Notes: a model not told the origin generated them from the letters alone. 42,459 nt of DNA from Bacteroidales bacterium KHT7 (GCA_900102385.1 FNBQ01000008.1:90546-133004), one strand, 5' to 3'; shown: positions 24,546-33,176, counted from the stretch's first letter. Numbers and translations: made by a program.

Positions 24546-24553
24546 TAATTTTG
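24546..24553 (+). promoter_or_regulatory. Likely -7 box for trmN6
   Basis: TAATTTTG, with a TTTG at 24519-24522 (spacing 23, a little long). Transcription would begin near 24560, which supports the ATG at 24580 over the upstream in-frame codon at 24520. Confidence 0.5.
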
Positions 24554-24579
24554 CACATAATTTATTGTCTTGCAACAGC

Positions 24580-25302
24580 ATGTCTAATAGTTTTTTCAGA
24601 TTCAAGAAGTTTACGGTGCATCACGACAAGTGCGCCATGAAGGTTGGAACCGATGGTGTTCTGCTTGGCGCATGGGCGCGGATTGACGGCGGCGAGAGCG
24701 TGCTCGACGTTGGCACGGGCTCGGGACTCATTGCGCTTATGATGATGCAGCGCGGCGCACAAAGCGTCGTTGGCATCGACATCGAGGATACGGCCGTAGA
24801 ACAGGCGCAAATAAACGTGGGGCAGAGCATCTGGAGCAATTCCGTTAGGATTGAGAAAGCCGATTTCATCTGTTTCGCGACAGATGAGAAATTCGATGTC
24901 ATCGTAAGCAATCCGCCGTTCTACAAGAACGCTCTTTCGTGTCCCGACCCCCTGCGCGACAGGGCACGTAATGCCGACTCTCTGCCGTTCTGCCAACTTG
25001 CCAAGAAAGCAGCCGTACTTCTTTCCGACGGTGGCAGACTGAGCGTCATCGTGCCGGCCGAAAATGCTCTCGACTGCATCTGCGAGGCTCTTTCCGAAGG
25101 GCTAAGGCTGAGCCGCCGCCTCGATGTCAGGGGCAGTGTGAGGAAACCTGCCAACCGCTCGCTTCTCGAATTTGTAAAAAATCCCGAACGAATCCCGAAC
25201 GAATCCCGAGAGATGAGCATACGCGATGCCGACGGCTCTTATTCTGCCGATTATTGCCAACTTACGGCAGATTTTTATCTCAATATAGAAAAAAAACACT
25301 AA
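24580..25302 (+). CDS. trmN6: tRNA1(Val) adenine-37 N6-methyltransferase
   Basis: A 240-residue SAM-dependent methyltransferase resembling TrmN6 (YfiC), which methylates A37 of tRNA1(Val). Motif I LDVGTGSGLIALMM and the catalytic NPPF in VSNPPFYKNAL are clear, and the N-terminal FRFKKFTVHHDKCAMKVGTD is characteristic. An upstream in-frame codon would add 20 residues, but the -7 box lies inside that stretch, so ATG 24580 is used. HemK-like protein methyltransferases share NPPF/Y but not this N terminus. Confidence 0.88.
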   Translation: MSNSFFRFKKFTVHHDKCAMKVGTDGVLLGAWARIDGGESVLDVGTGSGLIALMMMQRGAQSVVGIDIEDTAVEQAQINVGQSIWSNSVRIEKADFICFATDEKFDVIVSNPPFYKNALSCPDPLRDRARNADSLPFCQLAKKAAVLLSDGGRLSVIVPAENALDCICEALSEGLRLSRRLDVRGSVRKPANRSLLEFVKNPERIPNESREMSIRDADGSYSADYCQLTADFYLNIEKKH

Positions 25303-25334
25303 GTTTGCAATCCGAATAATTTTAACAACTGTTT

Positions 25335-25616
25335 ATGTACGAAGAGAACGCAAACGATTTGTTCAAGTTCCGCAAGTTTATGGCTGATGACGACAGCGCC
25401 GTGATTGACGAGTGCCACCGCGCCGCCTTGGACAAACTGCACACTCTCTTTCCCGAAAAGAGAGTTACGACCTACGATAACTGTACGATTGGAATAGAAA
25501 CCGACAGCCTCTACTCCGACACGGGGCTCGATATTTACGAGTTGGGCGTTGTAGACGGCGAGGTGTATGCCATGCGAAACACTCGCGATGGCGAAGTTAT
25601 AACTTTCAGAATATAA
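25335..25616 (+). CDS. Small protein of unknown function
   Basis: 93 residues, not recognised. It starts with an acidic, helical stretch (NANDLFKFRKFMADDDSAVI) and ends with a short beta-rich part (GVVDGEVYAMRNTRDGEVIT). No membrane segment or signal peptide. It lies 32 bases after trmN6 and 5 bases before the lipoprotein gene, so it probably shares their operon. Confidence 0.65.
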   Translation: MYEENANDLFKFRKFMADDDSAVIDECHRAALDKLHTLFPEKRVTTYDNCTIGIETDSLYSDTGLDIYELGVVDGEVYAMRNTRDGEVITFRI

Positions 25617-25621
25617 AGCAG

Positions 25622-26623
25622 ATGAAGAAAATATTGATGGCTGCCGCAGCGGTGGCTTTTCTGTGCTCGTGCGGAGGCGGCAAGGGCTTCAGACTGAAGG
25701 GAAGCATCAAGGGCATTGAGCAGGGCGAGGTTTACATCTACAACGCCGAGGGACTTGGAAAGGGGCTCGACACGGTAATGGTAAACGGCGGCTCGTTCGA
25801 GTATCGCGCCGAGATTGAACAGCCTACTTACTACATCCTTGTGTTCCCCAACAAATATCAGCAGGTTGTGTTTGCCGACAAGGGCGCGAGGGTCTCTCTC
25901 GAAGGCGACGGCAGCAGCCTGAAGGATATGCAGATTTCGGGCGACAAGGAGAACGAACGCTTCTCGGATTTCAGAAAGGCGGTTGCCAGCATCGACGAGT
26001 CGCAGATTCCGGCAAAGGCCGAGGAATTCATCAAGGCCAATCCGTCGTCAATGGCGAGCATCTATCTGGTAAACAAATACTTCATCGAAGTGCCCAAGAC
26101 CGACTGGGGCAAGGTTGAAAGTCTGCTGAAGGTGATAAAGGGCGGACTTCCGAAGAATGCGATGGTAGACCGTATGCTCTCTACCGCCAAGGAAGCGCAG
26201 CGGATAAAGGTGGGCGGAAAATGTCCGTCGTTCAAGATTACGACGAAAGACGGCAAAACTCTGACACAGAGCGACTTGAAAGATAAGATTACGCTTATAA
26301 CCTTCTGGGCATCATGGGATGCCGACAGCCGCACACTCGAGCGCAATATCCGAAAGCTCTACAAAAAATATCCGTCGTCTAAGTTGCAGATTATAGGCGT
26401 CAGCCTCGATGTAGACAAGCAGATGTGGCGCAATGCCGTCCGCTACGACTCGCTTACATGGAACGAGAGTTGCGACTTTGCACACTACGAGAGCCGCATG
26501 GTTAAGGATTTCGTCGTAAGCAATCTGCCGGCTAACTTCCTGATAGGCAAGGACGGAAAGATTATCGCCATGAATCTCCTCTACGCCGATTTGGAGAAGA
26601 AACTCGATGAGGTGGTTAAGTGA
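25622..26623 (+). CDS. Thioredoxin-fold lipoprotein (DUF4369 type) without CXXC
   Basis: A 333-residue lipoprotein with lipobox VAFLCSC, an N-terminal DUF4369-like beta domain (FRLKGSIKGIEQGEVYIYNA) and a C-terminal TlpA/ResA-like thioredoxin fold (ITFWASWDADSRTLERNIRK, LPANFLIGKDGKI). The family usually reads WASWCGPC; here it is WASWDADS, so both redox cysteines are missing while the cis-proline (NLPANF) remains. It is likely not an oxidoreductase; it may have a binding or structural role. A partial copy of its 3' end sits at 27587. Confidence 0.85.
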   Translation: MKKILMAAAAVAFLCSCGGGKGFRLKGSIKGIEQGEVYIYNAEGLGKGLDTVMVNGGSFEYRAEIEQPTYYILVFPNKYQQVVFADKGARVSLEGDGSSLKDMQISGDKENERFSDFRKAVASIDESQIPAKAEEFIKANPSSMASIYLVNKYFIEVPKTDWGKVESLLKVIKGGLPKNAMVDRMLSTAKEAQRIKVGGKCPSFKITTKDGKTLTQSDLKDKITLITFWASWDADSRTLERNIRKLYKKYPSSKLQIIGVSLDVDKQMWRNAVRYDSLTWNESCDFAHYESRMVKDFVVSNLPANFLIGKDGKIIAMNLLYADLEKKLDEVVK

Positions 26624-26659
26624 TAGGTTTCAAAGAATCAGAAAAAAGGGGCTATAAAA

Positions 26660-27017
26660 ATGAAGAAAATATACTATCTGCTTGTCTTGCTTGTCATTGT
26701 TGGCGCATCTTGTTCGGATAAACGGAAAAAAAACGAAGTTAAAAGTATTTCGCATAGAGAGTCAACGAATCTTCTACACAAAGCCGCCTGTTTGATGCCA
26801 TATTTGATATTCATAATGGCTCTGTGGACGGTATCAGCGACGTGGAAGCCGATATTTGGGCAACAAAAGTTTTGCCAAGTCGTTGAATTTTGATAGCTTT
26901 GCCAAGTCCGAACAGTACGAAGATGTTTGTTTGCTGCAGATAAAAGATTCAGCATTAACGGATGCTGAATACAACGATTATTTACAACAAGAATACAATT
27001 TTTACTATGAACTATGA
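26660..27017 (+). pseudogene. Lipoprotein gene broken by two frameshifts
   Basis: Starts MKKIYYLLVLLVIVGASC with a good lipobox. After about residue 38 the sense moves to another frame (RLFDAIFDIHNGSVDGISDV, EADIWATK) and then to a third (SFAKSLNFDSFAKSEQYEDV, ending in DYLQQEYNFYYEL at a stop at 27015-27017). Each part reads like ordinary protein, and the parts join with no gap. The last frame ends in an ATGA overlap with the next ORF. The protein family is unknown. Confidence 0.6.
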
Positions 27018-27351
27018 ACGAGAAAGAGAAGCTGAGGGAGGAAATCCACAAGGCAACGCAGTATTGTCTGGAGAACAGACTGGTAAGTCCGAAGATGCAG
27101 ATAGAGGCGCACAAGAACAAGGAAGGAGCACAGAAGATGATGGCACACTGCATGGCGGTGTATCAGAAGCACAAGGAACTGGGCAAAGTGAAGGAGTAGA
27201 AAGCAAGCAAGAAAAGAGGTATCTTGTATCGGAAGAGAGATATGCCGAGCTGAAGAAGCGACTTCGCGAAAAGCTGGAACAGATGAACATGGGCGTAGAC
27301 CCTGAGTCTCTTGCTATTAAACCCAAATCGGTCATTAGAAAAAGTAAGTAG
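27014..27351 (+). pseudogene. Small helical protein gene with a frameshift
   Basis: Frame one (27014-27199) reads MNEKEKLREEIHKATQYCLE, then YQKHKELGKVKE and a stop. The next frame then reads RYLVSEERYAELKKRLREKL, ending KSVIRKSK at 27351. The first part of the second frame is a typical low-quality shadow, so a single ~112-residue gene disrupted near 27190 is likelier than two genes. It starts at an ATGA overlap with the broken lipoprotein gene. Family unknown. Confidence 0.5.
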
Positions 27352-27379
27352 CAAAATGTAAATCGTCGATTCTGTTATA

Positions 27380-27592
27380 TTGCAGATTAACAAAAGAAAT
27401 CCGGATGCAAAAACATTTCATTATGCAATAAGATATCACAAAAATGGTAAGTTTGAGTCGGCAGACAAAGAGTGGGACCCGCTTCCGGCAGAGATAACGA
27501 GCAATAAGAATCTTATACACTATATGGATTCTTGCGTAAGAATTGACAAAAGGGTAGACTTCATTCAATTCTACAGATGTGTGTATTTCTGA
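27380..27592 (+). pseudogene. Possible gene remnant
   Basis: A 70-residue frame starting from TTG reads FHYAIRYHKNGKFESADKEW and then IHYMDSCVRIDKRVDFIQFY. The composition looks protein-like, but there is no good start and no known family. It lies between the frameshifted genes and a fragment of the thioredoxin-like gene, so it is likely another decayed piece. Confidence 0.35.
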
Positions 27593-27614
27593 TAGGCAAG
27601 GACGGTGGTTAAGT
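27587..27614 (+). repeat. Duplicated 3' tail of the thioredoxin-like gene
   Basis: TTCTGATAGGCAAGGACGG recalls 26537-26556 (TTCCTGATAGGCAAGGACGG) and then joins directly to TGGTTAAGT, which matches 26613-26621 at the gene's end. A second copy of the gene end has lost the bases between. It shows that an insertion or duplication split this region. Confidence 0.7.
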
Positions 27615-27640
27615 AACTGATTTATCGTTTAATAGAAAGG

Positions 27641-27688
27641 CAGCACAATTCTATATTTACATATCTTGTTTTGTGCTGTTTTATTTTT
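27641..27688 (+). terminator. Terminator after the decayed patch
   Basis: CAGCACAA (27641-27648) pairs with TTGTGCTG (27671-27678), followed by TTTTATTTTT. It likely belongs originally to the thioredoxin-like gene, whose tail duplicate lies just before it. An upstream TTG at 27666 lies inside it, so it is not the start of the NERD gene. Confidence 0.7.
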
Positions 27689-27710
27689 GGCTAAAAAAGA
27701 GATTCAGGGT

Positions 27711-28445
27711 ATGTTTGTTGTTTTCTTGGTAGTATTGGCAATTGCTGTCTATTTTTATTTCCCGAATAAGGGAAAGAGGGCAGAAATGATGGTTCAGAAC
27801 AAACTGAACAACTTGCCCGACGAATACTTCTCGATATATAACGCTCTTTTCGAGAATAACGGCCGTTCCACGCAGATTGACCATATCGTGGTTTCGCCAT
27901 ATGGCGTGTTTGTCATCGAAACCAAGGGCTACAAAGGCTGGATATACGGCGGCGAGAACGTGGAATACTGGACGCAGAACATATACGGAAAGAAGACACG
28001 TTTCTACAACCCAATCATACAGAACGAAGGGCATGTGCGTTTCTTGTCTTATCTGTTGCGCGATTTTGGAAACATTCCAATCATTCCAATTGTCGTGTTC
28101 AACAACGAAGCCACTATAAAGACTGAGTTCGAAAACCATATCGTAGTCAACAGAAAGAGGCTGAAGAGAGCCATCCGGCGCTATCGTAACGAGGTGCTGA
28201 GTGCGGAAGTTCAGAAGAAGATAATAGACGTGATAGAAAGTAATTCACGCACAGGCTCTTCGGCCGAGAGGCATCATATAAGAAACGTCAGAAACCGTGA
28301 GCGACAGTCGGTTAGGGATGTCCGTAACGGAAAGTGTCCCCGTTGCGGAAGCGATTTGGTGCTCCGTCGCGGTAAATACGGCGATTTCTATGGCTGTTCC
28401 AATTATCCAAACTGTCGTTTTCTGATAAATAAAAGGGATGTGTGA
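27711..28445 (+). CDS. NERD-domain protein with topoisomerase zinc ribbon
   Basis: 244 residues. A membrane segment ([17 protein letters not shown]) is followed by a NERD nuclease-related domain ([20 protein letters not shown], with D...E-T-K as in the PD-(D/E)XK fold). A C-terminal zinc ribbon of the topoisomerase type follows: [20 protein letters not shown] and then CSNYPNC. The pairing occurs in many bacteria, and the function is not established, though DNA processing at the membrane is a fair guess. ATG 27711 is preferred over an upstream TTG. Confidence 0.88.
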   Translation: MFVVFLVVLAIAVYFYFPNKGKRAEMMVQNKLNNLPDEYFSIYNALFENNGRSTQIDHIVVSPYGVFVIETKGYKGWIYGGENVEYWTQNIYGKKTRFYNPIIQNEGHVRFLSYLLRDFGNIPIIPIVVFNNEATIKTEFENHIVVNRKRLKRAIRRYRNEVLSAEVQKKIIDVIESNSRTGSSAERHHIRNVRNRERQSVRDVRNGKCPRCGSDLVLRRGKYGDFYGCSNYPNCRFLINKRDV

Positions 28446-28458
28446 AGACGTAAAAGTC

Positions 28459-28902
28459 TTATGTCTCGTTGCTTTTCTTCAAATATAAGCAATTTCCTTG
28501 TCTGTAATGTTGGGGAGACAATCTCTTTATATCGTCAAAAGCTAATTTGTAGTCTTCAACATTCCATTCCCATGCTTCTTGTATTACATAGTTTTTGTCA
28601 TATAGAATCCAAATCAATTTATCCCAATCATAATTCGATGCTTTGGGAACCTTTGTAACAAAACTACCTTTTTTGCCACTTGGTCTATTGGCTTTAACTT
28701 GGTATCTTATATTCTTAAACACAAAATCATAACCTTTGCTTACAGCTGTTTTATCTTGCATATATTCAGAGTATTCGCTTTCTGACATTCCTATTAACAT
28801 AGCTGCATCATATTCGGAAATTGCACTTGTAATTGATGAAGCAACTCCAAAGTTCTTTTGCCATTGTAAAGCTGTTTCAACAAGATTTTCTCTTAGTGTC
28901 AT
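28459..28902 (-). CDS. Possible PD-(D/E)XK nuclease-like protein
   Basis: 147 residues, not recognised with certainty. GYDFVFKNIRYQVKANRPSG has the G-x-D-F...x-Q-V-K pattern seen in many restriction-endonuclease-like folds (D and Q/K as metal-binding residues). The region before it (TLRENLVETALQWQKNFGVA) is helical, and the region after it (NYDWDKLIWILYDKNYVIQE) fits a core strand. No methyltransferase lies beside it. Base content is AT-rich compared with the genes around it, which suggests transfer. Confidence 0.6.
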   Translation of the reverse strand: MTLRENLVETALQWQKNFGVASSITSAISEYDAAMLIGMSESEYSEYMQDKTAVSKGYDFVFKNIRYQVKANRPSGKKGSFVTKVPKASNYDWDKLIWILYDKNYVIQEAWEWNVEDYKLAFDDIKRLSPQHYRQGNCLYLKKSNET

Positions 28903-28928
28903 TTTTTTGAAATCTTAAACCGATATTT

Positions 28929-29666
28929 TTACTGCTGAAACCGCTTCAGATGCTCCTTTCCGAAGGGATAACCGCTTATGCTGTATCTGCCGTCGTCGGT
29001 CATCTTGAACCATGGCGAGCCGGTGGCATCGTCGGTAACTATGTGAATCTGCTGGGCTGGCATCCAGCTTTGTGCCACCATGAAAATCTTCTCGCCTTTC
29101 TGGTTTACTGCCATGTCCACTATTGTTACCACATGACCGTAAAATCTCTCGTTCACATAAACCAGACAGTCGCCCACCTTCAGGTCTTTCGGGGCTACAG
29201 GCTTCATCTCTTTGCCCATCGACGTGCTGTTGCAGTAAGTAAACACGTTGTCGAGATACTTGCGGAAGGTGGCATACGAGTACGAGTGCTTTCTCTGCGC
29301 CCAAGTAGTGAATCTTAGAGGCTTTCCGCTGCCCAGCGCGGTGAAATAAATGCGGTTGTAAGCTTTTATGCTGTACAGATATTCGGCCCACAGGCGCATG
29401 GCGGCATCGGCACATTGCTGCAAATCCTTGTCGCCCACGTCAATGTCGAGCACGGCATAGGCATTCTGATAGTTTATTATTTGCCCATCGAACGTGTGAA
29501 CCGTTCTGTCACCCGTCAGTTTGATTTTTCTGAGGAAATTGCCGTATCCGTCGCACTTCACCCTTGTGTATCCGGCGGGAACGGGAATCTCGCCTATGGT
29601 TTTCTGTGCTATTGCTGATAAAGGACTGCACATCAATATGATGACAAGTAAATCTTTTAATCTCAT
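28929..29666 (-). CDS. DUF4846-like exported protein
   Basis: 245 residues with a signal peptide (DLLVIILMCSPLSAIAQ). GDCLVYVNERFYGHVVTIVD, DVGDKDLQQCADAAMRLWAE and MVAQSWMPAQQIHIV resemble DUF4846 proteins found in Bacteroidetes. The cysteine in GDC and the following histidine (YGHVV) recall amidase-like folds, but no catalytic claim is made. An upstream in-frame ATG at 29696 adds ten residues that are not signal-like; ATG 29666 is chosen. Confidence 0.75.
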   Translation of the reverse strand: MRLKDLLVIILMCSPLSAIAQKTIGEIPVPAGYTRVKCDGYGNFLRKIKLTGDRTVHTFDGQIINYQNAYAVLDIDVGDKDLQQCADAAMRLWAEYLYSIKAYNRIYFTALGSGKPLRFTTWAQRKHSYSYATFRKYLDNVFTYCNSTSMGKEMKPVAPKDLKVGDCLVYVNERFYGHVVTIVDMAVNQKGEKIFMVAQSWMPAQQIHIVTDDATGSPWFKMTDDGRYSISGYPFGKEHLKRFQQ

Positions 29667-29693
29667 GGTTCTTATTCCATTGGTTAATTTCTG

Positions 29694-29701
29694 CAAAAGT
29701 A
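29694..29701 (-). promoter_or_regulatory. Likely -7 box for the DUF4846 gene
   Basis: Minus strand TACTTTTG, 28 bases before ATG 29666. There is no TTTG at the usual spacing (nearest 11 bases upstream). It also overlaps the alternative start at 29696, supporting the shorter start. Confidence 0.4.
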
Positions 29702-29779
29702 AGAAAAAATCGCAAACTCCCTATGCACTATGCGCGGAAGTTTGCGACTGCTCTAAATATAATTGGTTGTTTGTGTATA

Positions 29780-31057
29780 TCAAATGCTCTCGCTTATCGA
29801 CTGGAGCACATAATCGAGAATTTCTGGCGTGTGAGTCTCGGAGATGAAGTTGCCCTCGAACTGCGACGGACTGACATAGATGCCGCGCTGAAGCATGTTG
29901 TTGAAGTAGCGGGCAAAACGCTCTTGGTCGCTGCGCTTTGTGTCTTGGAAATTGTGCACCTCGCTCTTGTTGAAGAATAGGGTGAACATAGAGCCGCAAT
30001 GGTTAAGCTGAATATCCTTGCCAGCGATAATCTCTTTCAGGCGGCTGATGAAACGGTCGCTCTTCTCATCGAGTTTCTTGTAGAAGTCGGGATGCGAAAG
30101 TTGCGTGAGCGTCTCTATTCCGGCTGCCATTGCTACAGGATTTCCGCTGAGCGTACCGGCCTGATATACAGGACCGTCCGGAGCAAGAACCTTCATAATG
30201 TCGGCACGTCCACCAAAGGCAGCTGCTGGGAATCCGCCGCCTACAATCTTGCCTACGGTGGTCATATCTGGCTTGATACCAAAGAGTTGCTGAGCTCCAC
30301 CACGCGACAGACGGAATCCGGTTATCACCTCATCGAAAATGAGCAGACTGCCATGCTGCTCAGTCACTTCGCGCGCAGCCTTCAGGAAGTCGAGCGAAGG
30401 ACAGACAACGCCCATATTGCAAGCCACTGGCTCAAGAATTACGGCAGCCACCTTGTCGCCGTTAGTTTTGAAATAGTTGCGCAAGGCATCTATATCGTTG
30501 TACGGAAGTACGGCTGTGTATTTAGTAAACCCTTCTGGAACGCCGGCCGACGATGCATTGCTGATATTTGCCACGCCCGAGCCTGCCGAAACAAGCAGGT
30601 GGTCGGCATGACCGTGATAGTTACCTTCGAACTTTACGAGAATGTCGCGTCCCGTGTATCCGCGAGCCACGCGTATTGCCGACATTGTAGCCTCCGTGCC
30701 GCTGTTTACAAAGCGCAGACGCTCCATCGACGGGATAGCCTCGCGCACCTTCTCGGCAAGGATTGTCTCATTCTCTGTAGGGATGCCATAACTACTACCA
30801 GTATTTATAGCTCTAATGGCCGCGCTATTAACACGATCGTTGCAGTGTCCGAGGATAAATACGCCCCACGACATGCAGAAGTCTATAATCTTGTTATCGT
30901 CGATGTCGGTAATATATGCGCCTTTCGCTTCTTTGACGAAAAGAGGCGTTGCGCCCACGCTTTTAAGCGCTCTTACCGGACTGTTTACGCCGCCCGGAAT
31001 TATCTGTTGTGCCTTGCTGAATGCCTCGGCAGACTTTGTTCTCTCGTTTATGCCCAT
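29780..31057 (-). CDS. hemL: Glutamate-1-semialdehyde 2,1-aminomutase
   Basis: A 425-residue PLP enzyme that turns glutamate-1-semialdehyde into 5-aminolevulinate, the second step of the C5 heme route. Signatures: GGVNSPVRAL, VNSGTEATMSAIRVARG, LIFDEVITGF and the PLP lysine in GKIVGGGFPAAAFGG. Overlaps the 3' end of hemB by 10 bases and is co-transcribed with it from the hemB promoter. Confidence 0.96.
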   Translation of the reverse strand: MGINERTKSAEAFSKAQQIIPGGVNSPVRALKSVGATPLFVKEAKGAYITDIDDNKIIDFCMSWGVFILGHCNDRVNSAAIRAINTGSSYGIPTENETILAEKVREAIPSMERLRFVNSGTEATMSAIRVARGYTGRDILVKFEGNYHGHADHLLVSAGSGVANISNASSAGVPEGFTKYTAVLPYNDIDALRNYFKTNGDKVAAVILEPVACNMGVVCPSLDFLKAAREVTEQHGSLLIFDEVITGFRLSRGGAQQLFGIKPDMTTVGKIVGGGFPAAAFGGRADIMKVLAPDGPVYQAGTLSGNPVAMAAGIETLTQLSHPDFYKKLDEKSDRFISRLKEIIAGKDIQLNHCGSMFTLFFNKSEVHNFQDTKRSDQERFARYFNNMLQRGIYVSPSQFEGNFISETHTPEILDYVLQSISESI

Positions 31058-32028
31058 TTCTGCATGAATTCTTTAGCGTAATAAGATATGATGTACTTCG
31101 CTCCAGCACGTTTGATAGCTATCAGACTTTCGTACACAACGCGCTGCTCGTCGAGATAACCAGCCTTGGCAGCCGCCTTGAGCATTGAGTATTCGCCGCT
31201 CACCTGATAGGCAACCATCGGGATGTTAGGGAATTTCTGAACGCCGCGGGCTATAATGTCGAGATAAGGCATGGCCGGCTTAACCATAGTCCAATCCGCA
31301 CCTTCTTCTATGTCGGCTGCAATCTCGTCAAGTCCTTGGTCGTGAGTGCGGTAGTCCATCTGATAAGTCTTTCTGTCGCCGAACGATGGGGCAGAGTCGG
31401 CAGCATCGCGGAACGGACCGTAGAAAGCCGATGCGTACTTGGCTGAGTAAGCCAGAATCTTGCACTTGTCGCGCAATCCCGTCTCGACGAGTTTGTTGTG
31501 CAGAGCCTCAATCTGTCCGTCCATCATTGCCGACGGAGCAACGAAGTCGGCTCCAGCCTTGGCATGAACGTAAGCCATCTGCGCCAGAAGCGGAAGGGTA
31601 GAATCGTTCTCCACATCGTGGTTGTGAAGCAGTCCGCAGTGGCCGTGGCTTGTGTACTCGCACAGGCATACGTCGGTAATAACGATAATTTCCGGAACGG
31701 CAGCCTTTATCGCCTTCACGGCACGGCAAACCAAGGCATCCTCGGCGTATGCAAGAGTGCCTTTCTCGTCCTTTTGGCTGTCTTCGATTACGCCGAAGAG
31801 TAGCACTTTGTTTATGCCGAGCGCGTAAATCTCTTTTATGTCGGTGATGAGTGTATCGATAGAGAAACGGAAGATTCCCGGCATTGATGAAATCTCATCT
31901 TTCACGCCGTTGCCCTCAACTACGAAGTAAGGGTAAATGAAGTCGTCGACGCTGATTTTCACGTCGGCATATTGGTCGCGCACATCCTGCGACGTGCGGT
32001 AGGTTCTGAAACGTTTAAATTGTTGCAT
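31048..32028 (-). CDS. hemB: Porphobilinogen synthase
   Basis: A 326-residue enzyme that joins two 5-aminolevulinate molecules into porphobilinogen. DVCLCEYTSHGHCG holds the catalytic zinc cysteines, so this is a zinc-type enzyme. Schiff-base lysines are in YSAKYASAFYGPF and MVKPAMPYLD. It starts the hemB-hemL pair with its own promoter, separated from the rest of the heme genes. Confidence 0.96.
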   Translation of the reverse strand: MQQFKRFRTYRTSQDVRDQYADVKISVDDFIYPYFVVEGNGVKDEISSMPGIFRFSIDTLITDIKEIYALGINKVLLFGVIEDSQKDEKGTLAYAEDALVCRAVKAIKAAVPEIIVITDVCLCEYTSHGHCGLLHNHDVENDSTLPLLAQMAYVHAKAGADFVAPSAMMDGQIEALHNKLVETGLRDKCKILAYSAKYASAFYGPFRDAADSAPSFGDRKTYQMDYRTHDQGLDEIAADIEEGADWTMVKPAMPYLDIIARGVQKFPNIPMVAYQVSGEYSMLKAAAKAGYLDEQRVVYESLIAIKRAGAKYIISYYAKEFMQKWA

Positions 32029-32053
32029 TTTTTTATGTTTTTTGTTGTCGATG

Positions 32054-32084
32054 CAAAGATATGAATAATAGGCGGTGTGGCAAA
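32054..32084 (-). promoter_or_regulatory. hemB promoter (perfect Bacteroidetes layout)
   Basis: Minus strand TTTG (32081-32084) and TATCTTTG (32054-32061) with exactly 19 bases between. This is the textbook Bacteroidetes arrangement, and it lies in the 71-base gap between the hemD fusion and hemB, so hemB-hemL can be expressed apart from the rest. Confidence 0.8.
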
Positions 32085-32099
32085 TATTTTTTTATCATC

Positions 32100-33176
32100 T
32101 TAGTCCACATTGCACACCATCAGATACTCCTCGTCGTTTTCTGTAATGACCTCGAAGCCAAGTTGCTTGTACATTCTGTAGGCGTAATTTGTTTTCTGAA
32201 CGGATAGCGATACCTGCGTATAGCCCTCGTCTTTAAGCAGTTGGAGCATCTGCTGCATAAGGCGTGTGCCGATTCCTTGCTTGCGATATTGCGGATAGAG
32301 TGCGATGGCGAGCGACGGCGTTTGGTTGTCGATGTGTCCGTAGTCGTTCATTATGCGAACCCAAACTGCGCCGACAATCTTCCCGTCCGTTTCGGCAACC
32401 AGACAGAAGTCGCCTTTGTGTTTGCCGAAGTCTTCTACATATACTTGTAAATCAGGCTTTTTGATGATGTCTCTGGATGGCGGTTCAATGCCTTCGGGTA
32501 TAAAAATCGCTTCGTAGAGAAAATCGTCGAGAAACGGGATTTCGTTGTCTTTTATCTTTCTGATTTTGCAAGTCATAAGTTCTTCCAGTCTTTTCTGTGT
32601 TATTGCACCGCGCGTCACAAACTCCTTATTTTGTGGAAGATAGCCGTATGTCTTGACGAAGTTGTCAATCGTGCTGGGCGATGTGAAAACGATGCGGTCG
32701 ATGGTTGTGAGGTCTATTTTCCTGACATTTTTCGGCATCTGGTTTATGTAGGCGATGACCGTAGAGACCTCGTAGCCCAAATTCCGCAGACCTTCGGGTA
32801 TGATGGGCAGCGCGATGTTTGAACGCGGAATCAGAACCTTTCTGCCACCGCCAAGTTGCTCGAATAGACGGATTACGCCGTAAGAATCGTCGACATCTGG
32901 CATAATTACGTCAGCGATGCCGAATTTCTTCAAGGCTTCAGCCGTAGTTTTCCCTATCGCTACTACATTCACTTCTGCGGGAATATGCGGCTCGTAGTCT
33001 GCTTCGAACCAGTATTTTACGGCATATCTGCTCGTAAACAGAATATAGTCGAACTTAGCTGCATCGGCCACGGCACGTCGCAGAGCCTCGCCATCGGCTG
33101 GCGGAACAATCTCGATTAGCGGAGTGTGAATGTACTCATCGTTGGGCGGCGTGAGGCCTGTAAACAGCGTCATCAT
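32100..33176 (-). CDS. hemD: HemD-like uroporphyrinogen-III synthase fused to GNAT acetyltransferase
   Basis: 358 residues. The N-terminal ~220 residues match HemD: TPLIEIVPP, FDYILFTSRYAVKYWF, VVAIGKTTAEALKKFG, ID-RIVFTSPSTIDNFV. The C-terminal ~130 residues are a GNAT N-acetyltransferase with acetyl-CoA motif YRKQGIGTRLMQQML and the final strand-helix YRMYKQLGFEV. HemD closes hydroxymethylbilane to the type-III ring. The fused GNAT is unusual; its substrate is unknown. No frameshift or spacer suggests two genes. Overlaps hemA-hemC by 4 bases (ATGA), so translational coupling is likely. Confidence 0.88.
   Translation of the reverse strand: MMTLFTGLTPPNDEYIHTPLIEIVPPADGEALRRAVADAAKFDYILFTSRYAVKYWFEADYEPHIPAEVNVVAIGKTTAEALKKFGIADVIMPDVDDSYGVIRLFEQLGGGRKVLIPRSNIALPIIPEGLRNLGYEVSTVIAYINQMPKNVRKIDLTTIDRIVFTSPSTIDNFVKTYGYLPQNKEFVTRGAITQKRLEELMTCKIRKIKDNEIPFLDDFLYEAIFIPEGIEPPSRDIIKKPDLQVYVEDFGKHKGDFCLVAETDGKIVGAVWVRIMNDYGHIDNQTPSLAIALYPQYRKQGIGTRLMQQMLQLLKDEGYTQVSLSVQKTNYAYRMYKQLGFEVITENDEEYLMVCNVD

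Noticed and set aside
29999-31081. Plus-strand 360-residue frame opposite hemL
   Set aside because: hemL carries all family motifs on the other strand; this frame has none.
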